Assembly: GCF_024713975.1 (NCBI RefSeq)
Contig: NC_091106.1
Location: 14,658,501 to 14,722,500, forward strand
Direction of reading: 5' to 3'
Origin: Paralichthys olivaceus
Lineage: Eukaryota; Chordata; Actinopteri; Pleuronectiformes; Paralichthyidae
DNA length: 64,000 bases
Below, one piece after another: positions 26,055 through 38,016 of this stretch (positions are counted from its first letter, which is position 1; each line of letters begins with the position of its first letter). The position numbers and the translations under genes are program-made. Below the pieces are notes generated by a model, which saw only the letters and a program-made list of their open reading frames with translations, was not told the DNA's origin and ran no database searches.

Positions 26055-27100
26055 TCAACTTTTGTCAAAAATATTTATTGTGCTCCACCTTCACATGTGT
26101 TCAATAACAATATAACCTGCCTTTTGTAACAGATGCCCATCATATTGCAAAATATAAATAACAGATTATATACAAAATAATGTATAGTATTGCACCAACT
26201 GGAAAATTCATGCATAGCATTTTGTGTGCCGTATGTTTAACACTACCCAAGTACTCTCATAATATCACTGCAGTTTGTAAGCAGCAACTAATCACAAAGT
26301 ACCTGAGTCGCGTCACATTAAGTAGCCATTGTGAAAACAGGTAGGCTGACAAGAACGAGTGGGTTTCATCATCCTGCTGTGCTCATGCAGTAAACACATA
26401 CTGCAGTTATTTAACACGTTTCTGTTGACGAAGCTCCTCACAGAAAAAAGTCAGTTAATGCACTTATGGTCGCATTTGTATAATTGGCCTGTAGTGGTTA
26501 ACATCTTCATTGAATGAAAAAAAACATGCAATCAGCATCAAATTTCAGCTTTGGAGGTAGCAGGCTACGGTATTGGCACTTTTCTCATTAACAAATATTA
26601 TACTAAAACACTGCAGAACTTTCCATGAGAACTTTTTTTGTTAACGGTATTTCAAGATTACCATTTGGTTAAAACTGAATAAAAACATACAGAATATGTA
26701 ATGTTTTATCTCAGCTAATTATCTATGGTGCCACACAGTTTTTTATTTAATTCTTAATCAAGGAAGAGTAAGTCCCAGCCCCAGAATGTTATTCTGAATG
26801 ACCTTCACTGTAAGTCAACACCAGCACAAAAATAAAACGGGGTCAGAAGCTGGTTCATGGCGAGGACTACATTTCCTACAGGCTTTAAGTCAAGGTAAAA
26901 CCCACAGCATTTGTAACTCATCTTAAAATTGCTGTGCTATGATTGATAAGACAAATAGACGTTAAAAACATGATCTGAAACACTTTTTCCTGGCACAGTC
27001 AAAAATCATAAATACAGTCTATCATATCTCTTAGTGGCAGGTAGTTTGGTGTGGAACATGTTTTTGTACCGACAGGCAGCTTGGTAAATCTGAATGTGAA
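26055..27100 (-). other. sar1a: sar1a 3' untranslated region
   Basis: From the stop codon at 27103-27101 to a candidate AATAAA on the minus strand (TTTATT at 26074-26079). About 1 kb, AT-rich. The end point is inferred from the hexamer. Confidence 0.5.
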
Positions 27101-30100
27101 TCAGTCGATATACTGAGAGAGCCAGCGGAAACCCTCTCCATATCCTTGTCTCTTCAGCACGCTGCACATGAAAACCTCCATTGGCCTCAGATTCAGCTCC
27201 TTCAGAGACACTTTGCCCTGAAAGGAAACAAAAATACATCTAAATACACTGACTCGAATTCATGACACAAACATTTCAGGATCATTTCTTAATCTTACAT
27301 CTTTAAACATTATGTTTGGGTTGAACATTATCCCCAGATTATAAATACAAATATATTTGCTGGATAAATGTTTATTTTTTAAGATGAATCAAGAACTATT
27401 TGAATTTTTGAAAATATTGGTATTGTAAATTTAATTTTTTTTAAATTATTTAATGGCTTCTGTAAAATTTAAGTTTGTTTTATTTATATGTGTGCTTGTT
27501 TCTGTATTTATTTTATTGGATGTGCTGTAATGTTTTGTATCATATAGTGCGTAATGTATGTTTTTATTAAATTACAATAAACAGCATCTCAGCATACTTC
27601 CCCCTGGACCCTGAACATGTATAAAAACATGTAGGGTTTTTTATTTGTGGAGCAGCAGATCACTGAGACAGACCTTTGTAATGGCTCACTACAAAATCCT
27701 GCTTCCTTTCTCTCTCTTTTCCTGGCTCCTCTGCCAAGAAACAGCAGGTGCTTGAGGAGATTTACACTAACAATGAAAAATCTGCATAACACAGGTAATG
27801 CTTCTCAACAGCACACCGCCCCCCACTGCCACTGTGTTTAAGAACAGCAGTGGTGATCTCAGCTCATTTTTATCTGCCCTTGGCGATTCAGATTTTGAAT
27901 TGGAAATTCACAACATAGAATATTAAACTGTCTCAGAACAACAACGGGAGCAGTAGCAATTCTGCTTCTGTGCTGAAAGTGAGGTACATCTGGCCTTGTG
28001 AGATAAGTGAAGCTCACTGTTGCTATTATATAAAATCCTTGAACAACCATGCAACATGGATGAGAAAGTGTGAATGTTAAAGCACAGGAGGGAGATTTTC
28101 TGTGACTAAAGCAAATGTGCAGTTGTATTGTTTCTACATCTTTCCAGCATACAGGTGGATGCAACAACAAAGCAAAAAACAGACTTGAGTTTTCTATCAC
28201 GTCATGTGTGCAAGCGGCAACTCATCGTGACGTACCTACACGTTTGTGAACTGTCGCTAGGAAACCTCGAATTTGGCATTTTGGGCAGTGCCATCTTGGT
28301 CATTTGAAACCAAAAGTAACCATATTTGAGCCTGACTAAGAGTTTAAGGACACTGCACGCCCACCTACACCTTTGACCTGCACCCATTGGACAATCCTAG
28401 CTGTCAATCACGTGGTATCCACACTATATTAAGATAAATGGGACCATAATTTAAAAAGTGAACATCATGTTGTATTGAGGAAGAATTGAAACTAGGTATT
28501 GAGACCATAAATGCCCCTGATGTTATAAATCAAGTGAGAAATAACTTCCTCTCAAAAAATGTTTTCTTTTTACAACAAGTGGAGGCGTCCTCTGCTGGTA
28601 ATTCTAGGAAATACAGGTACAGGACACTCCTGCATTGTCTTCACTTTCCACACTTGAAGTCTATGTGCATTTTAGCCTATTTTAGTCAGTCTCTGAATGT
28701 ATGCAGTACCTTCCCAGTCGTATGTCCATGAAGACCAAACATGCCCCTCAGTGCGTCTTCACTGACGGCCTCTGGACGGTCTATCTTATTCCCCAGAATG
28801 AGAACCGGTACGTTGGAGATGGTATCATCTGTTAACAGGGCCTTCACACGAGAGGGGTCATGTTATCAGTGAGCAGCTTGCTCCAGCCTCAAGTGAAAGC
28901 TTTAAAAGTGTATTGTGTGTCATGTAAAATCAATATACTTACATCCAGTTCAATCTTAGCCTCTGCTAGTCGCTCATGATCTGCACAATCCACCATGTAG
29001 ACGATACCATTTATGGCCGGGAGGTAGTTCTTCCAGATCCTTCTTGCTGTGAGGGCAAAACAGTCTCATTATTCATGTTACACTTGAGCGGCGACTCAAA
29101 CTGATTCTTTCCTCAGTGCTATACCTTGTGTGTGACCTCCAAGGTCAAACGTCGTAAAGGTCATTCCGGCGATGGTCAACTCCTCAGATGCTGAGGACAG
29201 AGGGCAAGCACTGACTTTAAGGAAAGCAACAAACACAAGGCAGAATGCTGAACTGACAACATGTCAAACTGCTGGATGTACTTGGATGTAGCGTTGGCAC
29301 GTGCTGCCCTAGTCTGTCATCTCGGAGCATGTGCAGCAGCGTTGTTTTTCCAGCATTGTCTAGTCCGAGGAACACCAGCTTGCCACTCTTCCTGTACAAC
29401 CCTAATGGTACAAATATGAGAAACTGAATTATGAGAATTCAATGTAACTTCGTTGTAAACTTGTATCATTCTCCACCACAGTAATTACAAACACCAACAA
29501 TTGTATATTATTCAGGAGGTTATGGTAAATCTATGTTTAAATTAGACATTTGTTCCTTTATTTCTATTATACCAAAATACAAGTAGAACATTTTTACAAT
29601 TGTAATTTTTCTCTCTCTAGAGATATACCTGGACTTATTTGTAAAATAAGAATAATTTGTGTGATAATGTTTTGTGTGATTTTATCTGAATTTGTTATGC
29701 TAATCAATCTTGGAGCCCTGGCTATCGTTTAATGATGAATCAGCCTGGGGGCAACTCCAAATATTTTGCAGCTTCTGTTGTATAGCCAGCAGATATCTGT
29801 TCGCTGTGCACTGTTAACAGTCTGACTAGTTTCTTTTATCAAGAAAGTCCAATTGCTTTTAACTGCTGTCTGCATATGAAAGCATATACATTAAAAAGCT
29901 GATGGCGATGAATTTCACTCAAAGTGTACTGCCTCTTCACACAGAAAAAGAGTCACACATTTCACATTTTCACACTTATTATTACTGTTATTTTATTTGC
30001 ATTAACAACTGTGAGGTTCACGAGCAACAGCCATTTTAATTTGTTTATGTTATTTTTGTTCCATTATAGTTAATCTTGGACTTTAGGAAGTTGTAGTGTT

Positions 30101-30183
30101 GAAGTTGCACTGTTCAGTACTCTACCTAAGAGTTGTAAGACGCTGCTGAAGCTCCTGTAGATCCAGTCAAATATAAAAGACAT
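27101..30183 (-). CDS. sar1a: Small COPII coat GTPase SAR1A
   Basis: Arf-family GTPase that starts COPII coat assembly on the endoplasmic reticulum by recruiting SEC23/SEC24. Coding exons on the minus strand: 30183-30126, 29401-29282, 29190-29125, 29046-28943, 28841-28710, 27217-27101 (TGA). The total is 597 nt, 198 residues, the normal family length. Motifs: N-terminal membrane-inserting [10 protein letters not shown]-loop GLDNAGKTT at 32-40 with Thr39; switch II DLGGH at 75-79; guanine-specificity NKID at 134-137; C-terminus FRWLSQYID. All key residues are intact. The exon with the ATG starts at 30196 and is preceded by a non-coding exon at 31250. I chose the SAR1A paralogue because tysnd1 and ppa1 flank it, as at human 10q22; SAR1B cannot be excluded from sequence alone. 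Confidence 0.96.
28183..28620. repeat. Dispersed teleost MITE-like repeat in sar1a intron
   Basis: Body includes CATTTGAAACCAAAAGTAAC, CCTAGCTGTCAATCACGTGG and GATAAATGGGACCATAATTT. I recognise these blocks as a high-copy fish repeat related to the elements at 2846-3269 and about 62880-63255. No coding sequence. Borders approximate. Confidence 0.6.
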
Positions 30184-30673
30184 GTCTGTTGACCGCCTGC
30201 AATACAGAAGACTGAAATTATTCATTGTCACATTAAAGAATAATAACACAGCAATGAACACATGAGGTATAAATCAGTGATTAGTTCATGTTTAATCTTC
30301 TGTCAGACTGTGACCATCAGATCGTGCTCCAGATAACAACACAGCACACACTGACAAAGGAGCACAGAATTTTAACCAACTATTGCAAAAGGACACGGTT
30401 GCGTTGCAGATTCAAGCACTGAAGCCCATTGTTGATCATTATTCCTATAACCCTGGATTACTCTGGTGGCATGTGTAAGCTCTGTGTAATCACACAAGCT
30501 TTAAAGCACAAAAGGAAAAAGAAGAACAAACTTAACAGCCAACAAGTTTTTAAATGATTTTTTGAATGCTGGTGTATTCAGCGAGCTGCCTCACTCAGTC
30601 ACATCTGATCTTCTTCTGACTATTTATACGACAGGTTGTGGCAAGGACACTTGATCTGTTACCCCCAGCGTCC

Positions 30674-30695
30674 CTCACACACTCACACACACACT

Positions 30696-30727
<32 letters not shown>

Positions 30728-30816
30728 CACACGCACACACACACACTCACACACTCACACACACACTCACACTAACACACTCACACTAACACACTCACAC
30801 TAACACACTCACACAC
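30674..30816. repeat. Compound CA-rich satellite in sar1a intron 1
   Basis: About 140 bases of CACACA interrupted by regular ACTCACAC and ACACTAACACACTC units near its 3' end. A microsatellite grading into a short minisatellite. Confidence 0.95.
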
Positions 30817-31249
30817 CTGTCACTATGTGGAACTTGAAGTGCTTTACTAGTGAGGCCTCCAGTGACTAAGGCTTTAGGAAATTATTTCAACTGGGTCACT
30901 TGTACACACCAGACTCCGTGTGAAAAACATGATGTTTAAGTCCTTGGTCAAATCCACACACCACGGTCATGTAACCAGCAGCCGCAGGTTTTCACGCAAA
31001 TCTCAAACCAATTCTCTAAAACACGTACACATGAATAAGAAGATTAAAAACACGCCAGGCTGCTGAACGATGATTCCTGTGTGTTCCTGTGATGTCGCGT
31101 CACTTCGGTAAAACATGATAAATGTGGTAAACAACAAGCAGCAGCCTGGCTCCACAGACACAACTTTATTAGTTCAGAACTTTACAACAGAGTGGGGGGG
31201 TGGTCAACGAGGCTATAAATACTAACGCGTATGTCTGTGGTTTTATTAC

Positions 31250-31350
31250 CTGATGAAGTTGTCTGTCCTCGGTCTGTTGTTGGCTTTTGGTCGGTGTGTC
31301 TGTCCCGTCCACTGACATGGAGCCCGCAACTTTGACAGGACACCGGAAAC
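31250..31350 (-). other. sar1a: sar1a non-coding first exon and core promoter
   Basis: A donor (CTTCATCAG|GTAAT, exon end 31250) lies in a short GC-richer region upstream of the coding exons and fits a first exon joined to the acceptor before 30196. The outer limit is not visible. It contains an ATG at 31318-31316 whose frame runs through the splice and overlaps the main start. Just upstream are ACCGGAA (31342-31348, ETS-like) and TGACGTG on the gene strand (31356-31350, CRE/UPRE-like). Confidence 0.55.
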
Positions 31351-31359
31351 ACGTCACAC

Positions 31360-32588
31360 TGACTAACGCAGGGGGCGGGGCACTGCCTGTCTCTTGTTAT
31401 TAGTTTATTATTTGATTATGTTTGTTTTATCTTTTCTTCTGTTTCTTTGTAAACACGATCACACAACATCCACTGAATCTCTCGAGTTGTTTTCTCCTCA
31501 AATAAAAAATATAAATATAATCCTGCACCGTGGATTAGTTACAATATAAGGAATGAAGCAAATGAATGCACAATAATCCCGAGAATAAGTGTCAAGATAT
31601 ATTTGTTTTATTCATTATATTAATAATCTATCTGCAAATCATGTTAATTACAGTGTAGCTTCCAAATATAAAAAAGAAGTATATTAGACATAGGCAATTA
31701 AACTCATATACACATTGGAAATAATATTATTGCCTATAATCAAGACACACCTGTTCTAATAGCAGGGACATAAAGGTAAGTGTGTGCACAGAGTTTTGAA
31801 TAAAGCAATATAAACTGAGCGATACAGCTTTAAGACTGTTTAATGACTTTTGGGCACACATGGTTGATGGGGGGGGTTTACATTTTTTATCACTTTCTTT
31901 ACCAGTAACACCTGCAAACTAAATTTAATGTAGTTTAAGCTAGATGTAGTTTAATGTTGCTTTAAGGGATATAAAATGGGTTACTCACAAACAATGAACA
32001 GTGCATTACATGAACTCGTCACTGCTTATCCTTTGAGGATAACCCATAACATTTCAAATCTCAAAATTCAACATAAAACATACATTTGCCAAATTAGTGT
32101 TAAAATAAGCTGCCATCTTTAGTTACAAAAATATATCTGGATACTATTTAGTTTTATGAATGCATTTTATTGTTTTTGTGAACATTTATTCATTAGGGTG
32201 AAGCCCTTGAGATCTTATTTGCGAGGTCTTGAACAAAATGTGAAGAACAGAGAGTTCACCTTTATTTGTTTACCACTACTATTATGAATGGGGAAACGAT
32301 ACCTGGTAAAACACATTTATTACATTTTGGCCAGTTGTGAAAACACTGAGCATCCCAGTAAACAAAAAGAAGGGTAGTATTTGGCACTGACCACTAGGCT
32401 GCAGTATTATAACAATGCAAAGGATTACAATTTTGGCTTTTTTCCCTTCACACTCCTCATTAATGTATCTTGTGTACCACAGCATCACAGACAAACATAA
32501 CTTCTTACTTATCCTGAACTCAACAAGTGCCACGTTTTGTATTTTTTCAGGAAAAACAAATAGATGAAATAAATGAACACACACTTTT
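31360..32588. other. Spacer between the sar1a promoter and the ppa1 3' end
   Basis: About 1.2 kb, AT-rich, with a short G run at 31869-31876 (GGGGGG class). No exon or RNA gene recognised. Confidence 0.6.
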
Positions 32589-32589
32589 G

Positions 32590-32937
32590 ATAATTTAACG
32601 AGCAAAGCTTTATTAAAGCAGTTCATATCTCATACAGGACACAAATATCTACTCTGCAAAGTACATGATCTTTGTTATGAAAGCACATCTCCAACGAGAT
32701 CTTTGTTAAATAAGTGAAAATTAATTGGTCAATACACGAGTGCTTTTTTTTCAACTTTTCTCTTTCACTAGAGAAATTATCACTACCTCTCTCCATCTAC
32801 ATGGAAAACCAGCCAATCCAACACCCGACACCCACGACCCATCCTGCCGTCCCATTGGTTCCTGATATAAGGCCATAATCAAGTAGTCCTGTGAGAAATG
32901 AGCCTTGTGGTCTGCTCCAGTCCAAACAGGCTCCTGA
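32590..32937 (-). other. ppa1: ppa1 3' untranslated region
   Basis: From the stop codon to AATAAA on the minus strand (TTTATT at 32609-32614). Short and compatible with a housekeeping mRNA. Confidence 0.6.
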
Positions 32938-35900
32938 TTACTTCTTCTCATAGTAGAACCATTTATCTACTGTAAAACAGAATAACAACAGTCAGTCTCT
33001 CAACAGATAAAAGAAACAAGACACATTCTCTATATTTGATCAATACCGACACAAGTATGTATGAAGTTTCTACCTGATGAGGGGATACATTCCTCTTTTC
33101 CACAAGGATGCATCTAAAAACAGAGCGAAACATCAAGAATGAATTAAGCCTACAGTTCAAATTAATTACGTTGAAAAATGGAACGTTACTTACATCAACA
33201 GCAGCTTTCGCCTCATCCGCTGAGCAGCAGTGACAGCTGTCTCCTACCGAGACACAGGTGTTTTTGCTGTAAGAAAAAAAAAACACATTCATGTGTGAAT
33301 AAAATATTGGTGGTGTCACAATTCTCCAAATCCAAGATTTGACTTTGGATTTTAAAGGGCACTTTTCATTTGAAATGTTGATAAACTGTTTCACTATTAA
33401 GTGTTGACTTTTTAAGATCGTCATTAACATAACCACAAAGACTCATTTAAATAATGTATTAATAATGTAACGATAACTCATTTTACAAGTCAACCAGGAC
33501 AAAACTGGAAACTACAAGTCATCACCTCTGCCCAAGGCCATGGTGCCTTGAGGGTGCAGCTGCAGATAAACGGTTACTTACTGCTATTTGCTAATGCTAA
33601 TGCAATGTTGTGACCAAAGGGCTGTAGCATAAGTGAAACAAACTATACTGGGAGAATCTATGATCACGCTTTGGATTTAAAAGGTTTAAAATAAAATGTT
33701 TCTATCAATTTTTTATTGGGAATTGAAATTGTGATATGTGTGTATATACTGTATACCTATAGATGAGTTATAGACTTCTAAACTCAATATATTTCAAGAT
33801 GAAGTCAAAGCTTTAAGAGAAATGTTGTGTGTATCCTACCAGTTCAGTTCACCACCGTTGGTCGGTTGGGAGATGAGGGCCTTCCAGAAGTTGTGAGTGC
33901 TCTTGATAACTTCAATGGCAAAGTCCTGAAACACAAGAAACACTAACTGTTAGATTAAATATTAACTATGACATTCATGCATGAAAATCTGCACATTACA
34001 TTGAGTACAAGAACTTGTATTTCCTTGAAACCATACTTTCCCAGAGCAGTGCAAATTAAAGACTTTGACAAAGTAGTCAAGTGCTGGAGATTAATCTAAG
34101 TAAGAAAATAAATAAAAAGGTGTGTTTGATGGACACCTTGTCTTTGAACTCGTCATTGAAGGCAAAGCGGTTTTCTGGTTTCCCATCAGGCACTTTGTAT
34201 CTCCTGAACCAGTCGATTGTGGCCTCCAGGTAGCCGGGTTTCAGGCGCTGGACGTCACTGATGTCTGAAAATGGACAACCACAGGTGTTCAGATGCCGGA
34301 CTTCTCAAACAGACACAGGGCGAGAAAACGGCCAGTGGCTCAAATAAATTGTGGTGCTTACTGTTCAAGTCTTTGGCTTCAGGGTCCTCCACATTGATCC
34401 CAATCACTTTCCAATCAGTCTCACCCTCATCGATCATGGCCAGGACCCCGAGTACCTTCACTTTGATGACCTCCCCACGGGAGCACACCTGGAAGAGATT
34501 TCCTTTTTTTAATTCAATGTATTTACAAAACAAACAATGACATCGATGAGCTGCAAAATCCCCTGCCAGCGTTTTACCTTGCTGCCGATTTCACAGACAT
34601 CGATGGGGTCGTTGTCGCCACAGCAGCCAGTGTCTCCGTCTTTGTGTTTGGGATCTTCCCAGGTCTGAAACATTACAAAACAAATATAAAAAATGTGCTG
34701 TGCAGTTTAAACACTGCAGGACAGAACACATCACCATCAGAAATGTTTGCTAACCTGAGGAATGGCTCCATAGTTCCATATGTAGCCTCTATGTGGGAAA
34801 ACATTGGCAACATATCGCAGCTTGCCCTTCTTCACATCTTGCTTTATGGGATTCAGGAGGTCTTTGGTAGCAATCTGAAAATAAATTATGCTGTTACTTT
34901 TGAAAGCTGCAACCAGCATCACCACAGGCCAAGCAAACAGGTCATTCCACACAGGCAGGTTTACAACCAGCACTAGTTTAGATAATGAGAAAGCTAAAAC
35001 TCATCTCAGAATCTAAATGTTTAACTTTCAACTGAAGGATTATTTTACTTCCACAGGTCATAAAAGCAGTGAAAACTTTAAAAACCTGTTGGACACACTG
35101 TGGTGAAGCTAAAAGCAGATTCATACCTCCATCTTTGCATTTGTCCATCTTGGTACTTCAACAACCATGTGGAAGATGTTCTGTAAGAGACAAGAATCAG
35201 CCATTCAGTTATTATGAAACAGCTTATTACACAACTAAAGTTGACACAACTTCAAAGTATAACATCCTTAAATAATGTGTGACATTCTGTGTTTTATTCA
35301 ATTATTGCTTTGGTTGAAACGTCACCATAAAGAGCATATATTGTTTCAGGACGATAAGATAATAAATAATCTGCAGTTTACACAGATATTGACACAGCAC
35401 TCAGAATATACGGAGTAAAGGCCACTGCCTTCACGATTAGACTATGACCTCGCTATTCTCGAACGCATTACCTCAAGCACTTCACTACCTTTGCTGCAAA
35501 AACTCAATATTCATGGCAGCACCACAGGTGGAGTTTAACCAGTGGGTAGATTTAAAGGGTGCACACATGTCTACAGATTTAATGGCATAAAGGCAACAGA
35601 TGCTACATTACCAGGCTCTCGTCAGCATACATTGGTATGTCGTGCAATGGCGAGATGTATTTTCCTTCAGCATTTTCTGTAAAACAGAAAGATACATTAG
35701 CTCGGTGGAGGCAGGTAGATACAAGTGCTGTTATTATACATATATATGTGTAATAATATGTGACAACAACTGAGTAGCCACACCAAGAAAATGGAGCCTT
35801 CATTTCCCATGAGATTGAAATCGAAGACACAGGCTTTCATTAGTTTACTTTCACTTTGAAGGGGTAGCTTTCTGCACAGATAACAAAATGGAACAAGTAG

Positions 35901-37048
35901 AGCCAGTTTGACAGTGTGTTAAGCAATTTGCAACCTGGTGGCTATAGGGGCCATTTATTTCAGTTACTATAAATATTCAAACTGCTGCGTCCAGGGGCTT
36001 ATTTGACTTGTGTAATAATAATGAATCTTATTTCTAAAGCGTCTATTCAAAGTTACAAGGTGCTGAACAGAATGAAAGTGCAAAGATAGCAAAGTAAATA
36101 AAATCCAAATCAAACTCAGCAATTCAAGAAAACTAAATCAGTGATTATTAATTAGTATCATTATTATTTTTTATCATTATTATTATTATTATTATTATTA
36201 TATGTGATTATTACAATTAGCATGGTCTTCATTTAATTTAATTAAAGTCTTATATTAAAAAGTTGACTTATTTGGCACGTGTAATTTTTACTAATAACAA
36301 GAACAACAAATAAGGCCAGGGCAATAAAACAACATCAGTAATTATCTTAATATGATTTTAATCGATAAAAACAAAACACACTTTAAAAATATCAATATAT
36401 TGCATTTGCACTGGGCAGGGGCGATGAGAAGGTTTGATACATAATAGGTTTTAAATTTCTGGCTCAGATTTGAAAAATGTTAATGATCGTGATAATAATT
36501 ACTGCAACAAACTATAACAGAAAAACATCATCACCATGCGGTTAATAATCATCCCACAGTCTGCTCCTATCAATATCAGTGGGTTAATAAGGTCTTCTAA
36601 TCAGAGAGGGCATTGACTCGTATGGTTTTATAATTTTCCGGAAACATCATCTCTCCTCCGCCAAGTTCACGCAGGAAATCTGATGCAAGTCAGGTCGACG
36701 ACGTGACACGTAGAAATTCACTAATCACGCCATCTCACTGGAGCTCTGAGCCGGCGAAGCTGCTTCGCTCACTCACAACAACCAGACCCCTCATATTTAT
36801 CTTTTGAAACGAGCGGACATTAGCTTTAGTTCCAGAGGCTCCGGGCTGTTAGTGATGAGCTGAATAAACAAGCGACAGCAGATGAATAAACGACACGTGG
36901 GAGGTTCGCTGGCCTGAGAGGCTCCGGCTCCTCAGAAGAAGTAAAACACACAGAGAACTTCCTCCGCGCCGCTCGTGCTGCACTTACTGAAGAACAGGCG
37001 GAAGCTCAGGGAGTTCGGGGCCCCCCTCTCCTCCACGGTGAAGCTCAT
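32938..37048 (-). CDS. ppa1: Inorganic pyrophosphatase 1 (cytosolic, family I)
   Basis: Hydrolyses pyrophosphate to phosphate with magnesium, pulling biosynthetic reactions forward in the cytosol. Eleven exons on the minus strand: 37048-36988, 35676-35612, 35180-35127, 34874-34755, 34664-34578, 34488-34362, 34264-34137, 33925-33840, 33266-33194, 33113-33074, 32969-32938 (TAA). They sum to 873 nt, 290 residues (human 289 as I recall), all junctions in frame. Signature DNDPIDV at 117-123; other active-site blocks are [24 protein letters not shown] and the KGKLRYV / [11 protein letters not shown] region. The C-terminus [10 protein letters not shown] matches the family, but the segment before it (243-276) is cysteine-rich and diverges from human. 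Identity as PPA1 rather than mitochondrial PPA2 follows from the short N-terminus without a transit peptide and from the neighbours. Confidence 0.96.
35680..36985 (-). other. ppa1: ppa1 intron 1
   Basis: About 1.3 kb. Contains an (ATT)n microsatellite at about 36173-36201. The part nearest exon 1 (about 36640-36980) is GC-richer with several CpG, as expected next to a promoter. No other feature seen. Confidence 0.7.
36173..36201. repeat. (ATT)n microsatellite
   Basis: About nine uninterrupted ATT units in ppa1 intron 1. Confidence 0.9.
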
Positions 37049-37150
37049 GTCTGGCTGCAGGACGAGGCTGAGAAGGTGCTGGATGGAGGATGGCGGCGGA
37101 ACAAGAGTTAGCGAGGGTCAGAGTGAGCAGAGGCGGCTAGATCGAAAACC

Positions 37151-37160
37151 GCGCATGCGC
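37151..37160. promoter_or_regulatory. NRF1-type palindrome
   Basis: GCGCATGCGC is a perfect match to the core NRF1 element, 103 bases before the ppa1 ATG. NRF1 sites are typical of housekeeping CpG promoters. Function inferred from motif and position. Confidence 0.6.
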
Positions 37161-37837
37161 TGTTTGTCAACGACGCCTTCACGGACTATCGGAAATATTG
37201 GCGTTGGGAGGATTATAAATGTAAATTTTGTGACAATGAGCCAGTATCTTTGACACATTGATTTCCCCATTGTTTCCATTCAATTGTACTTTTTAGACTC
37301 AACTGAATAATATATTGAATAGTAAATTTATGTTGTTTAAATCTAATCTTAGTGTGTATAGTTAAAAATAAAACAGTAGATACATCTTTTTTGATCAATA
37401 AATTATTTTTAACATAATACAAAGTAGAGAAAATAAAATGTAATGTATATTTGTACAGTCTTGGTTTTGGTGTCTATAAGGTGTAGAGTCTTGTTAGATT
37501 ATTCTTAAATTCATAGAGAAAACCTGTAAGATTTGGGGTGATATTTGCCATTCTGCATTTATAGAATTTTACCACACAAAAGTATTTGGTTTACAATGAA
37601 GTCAATATACAATTCTTATCTTTAAAATGCGCCACCACAATCTTTTAAATAAACTTTACTTATGAGAGAAACGACATAAAGCCCACATTGACTTACATAA
37701 ACAAATAGAAATAAACAGGGGTCATAAACAAACTTTCACATAAACGAACACAAGCTGAATGTGATGAATCAGAACAGACAATATATGATATCACAGATTA
37801 TTATTATTTTCGAGAAGTAGAGACGCTGGCGGCCTGA

Positions 37838-37845
37838 TGACGTCA
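37838..37845. promoter_or_regulatory. CRE/ATF palindrome upstream of eif4ebp2
   Basis: TGACGTCA followed by CGTCC, 172 bases before the eif4ebp2 ATG. Full palindromic CRE, able to bind CREB/ATF family dimers. Function inferred. Confidence 0.55.
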
Positions 37846-38016
37846 CGTCCGCCAGCAGCCTGTCTCTCTTCCTGTCTTGCTGAGGGAGGGGACGGAGCTG
37901 ACGGCTGGGAGGACGAAAGGAGACAGAAAGATTCAAGAGAGAGGGGATCGGCCCGGGTTTCCACTGCTAACACTCCCGGTTTTCTGTAGCTGCTGGATTT
38001 GCCACCGAATCGGAAC

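Larger units (their letters stand above)
37049..38016. promoter_or_regulatory. Divergent ppa1 / eif4ebp2 promoter interval (968 bp)
   Basis: The two start codons face away from each other across this stretch. The ppa1 end is GC-rich with a GCGCATGCGC palindrome at 37151-37160 (NRF1 type). The eif4ebp2 end is GC-rich with a TGACGTCA palindrome at 37838-37845 (CRE/ATF type). The middle, about 37250-37790, is AT-rich. This looks like two separate CpG-rich promoters with a spacer rather than one shared core. Confidence 0.6.

Noticed and set aside
28253-28265. Second X-box-like sequence (GTCGCTAGGAAAC)
   Set aside because: Spacer is one base, and it lies within a high-copy repeat, so it is weaker evidence than the 12231 site.
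30674-30816. Regular spaced repeats that could suggest a CRISPR-like array
   Set aside because: It is a CA-based satellite in a vertebrate intron; no spacers.
37999-38016. Possible upstream start six codons before the eif4ebp2 ATG
   Set aside because: It begins at TTG, not ATG; the family N-terminus fits the ATG at 38017.
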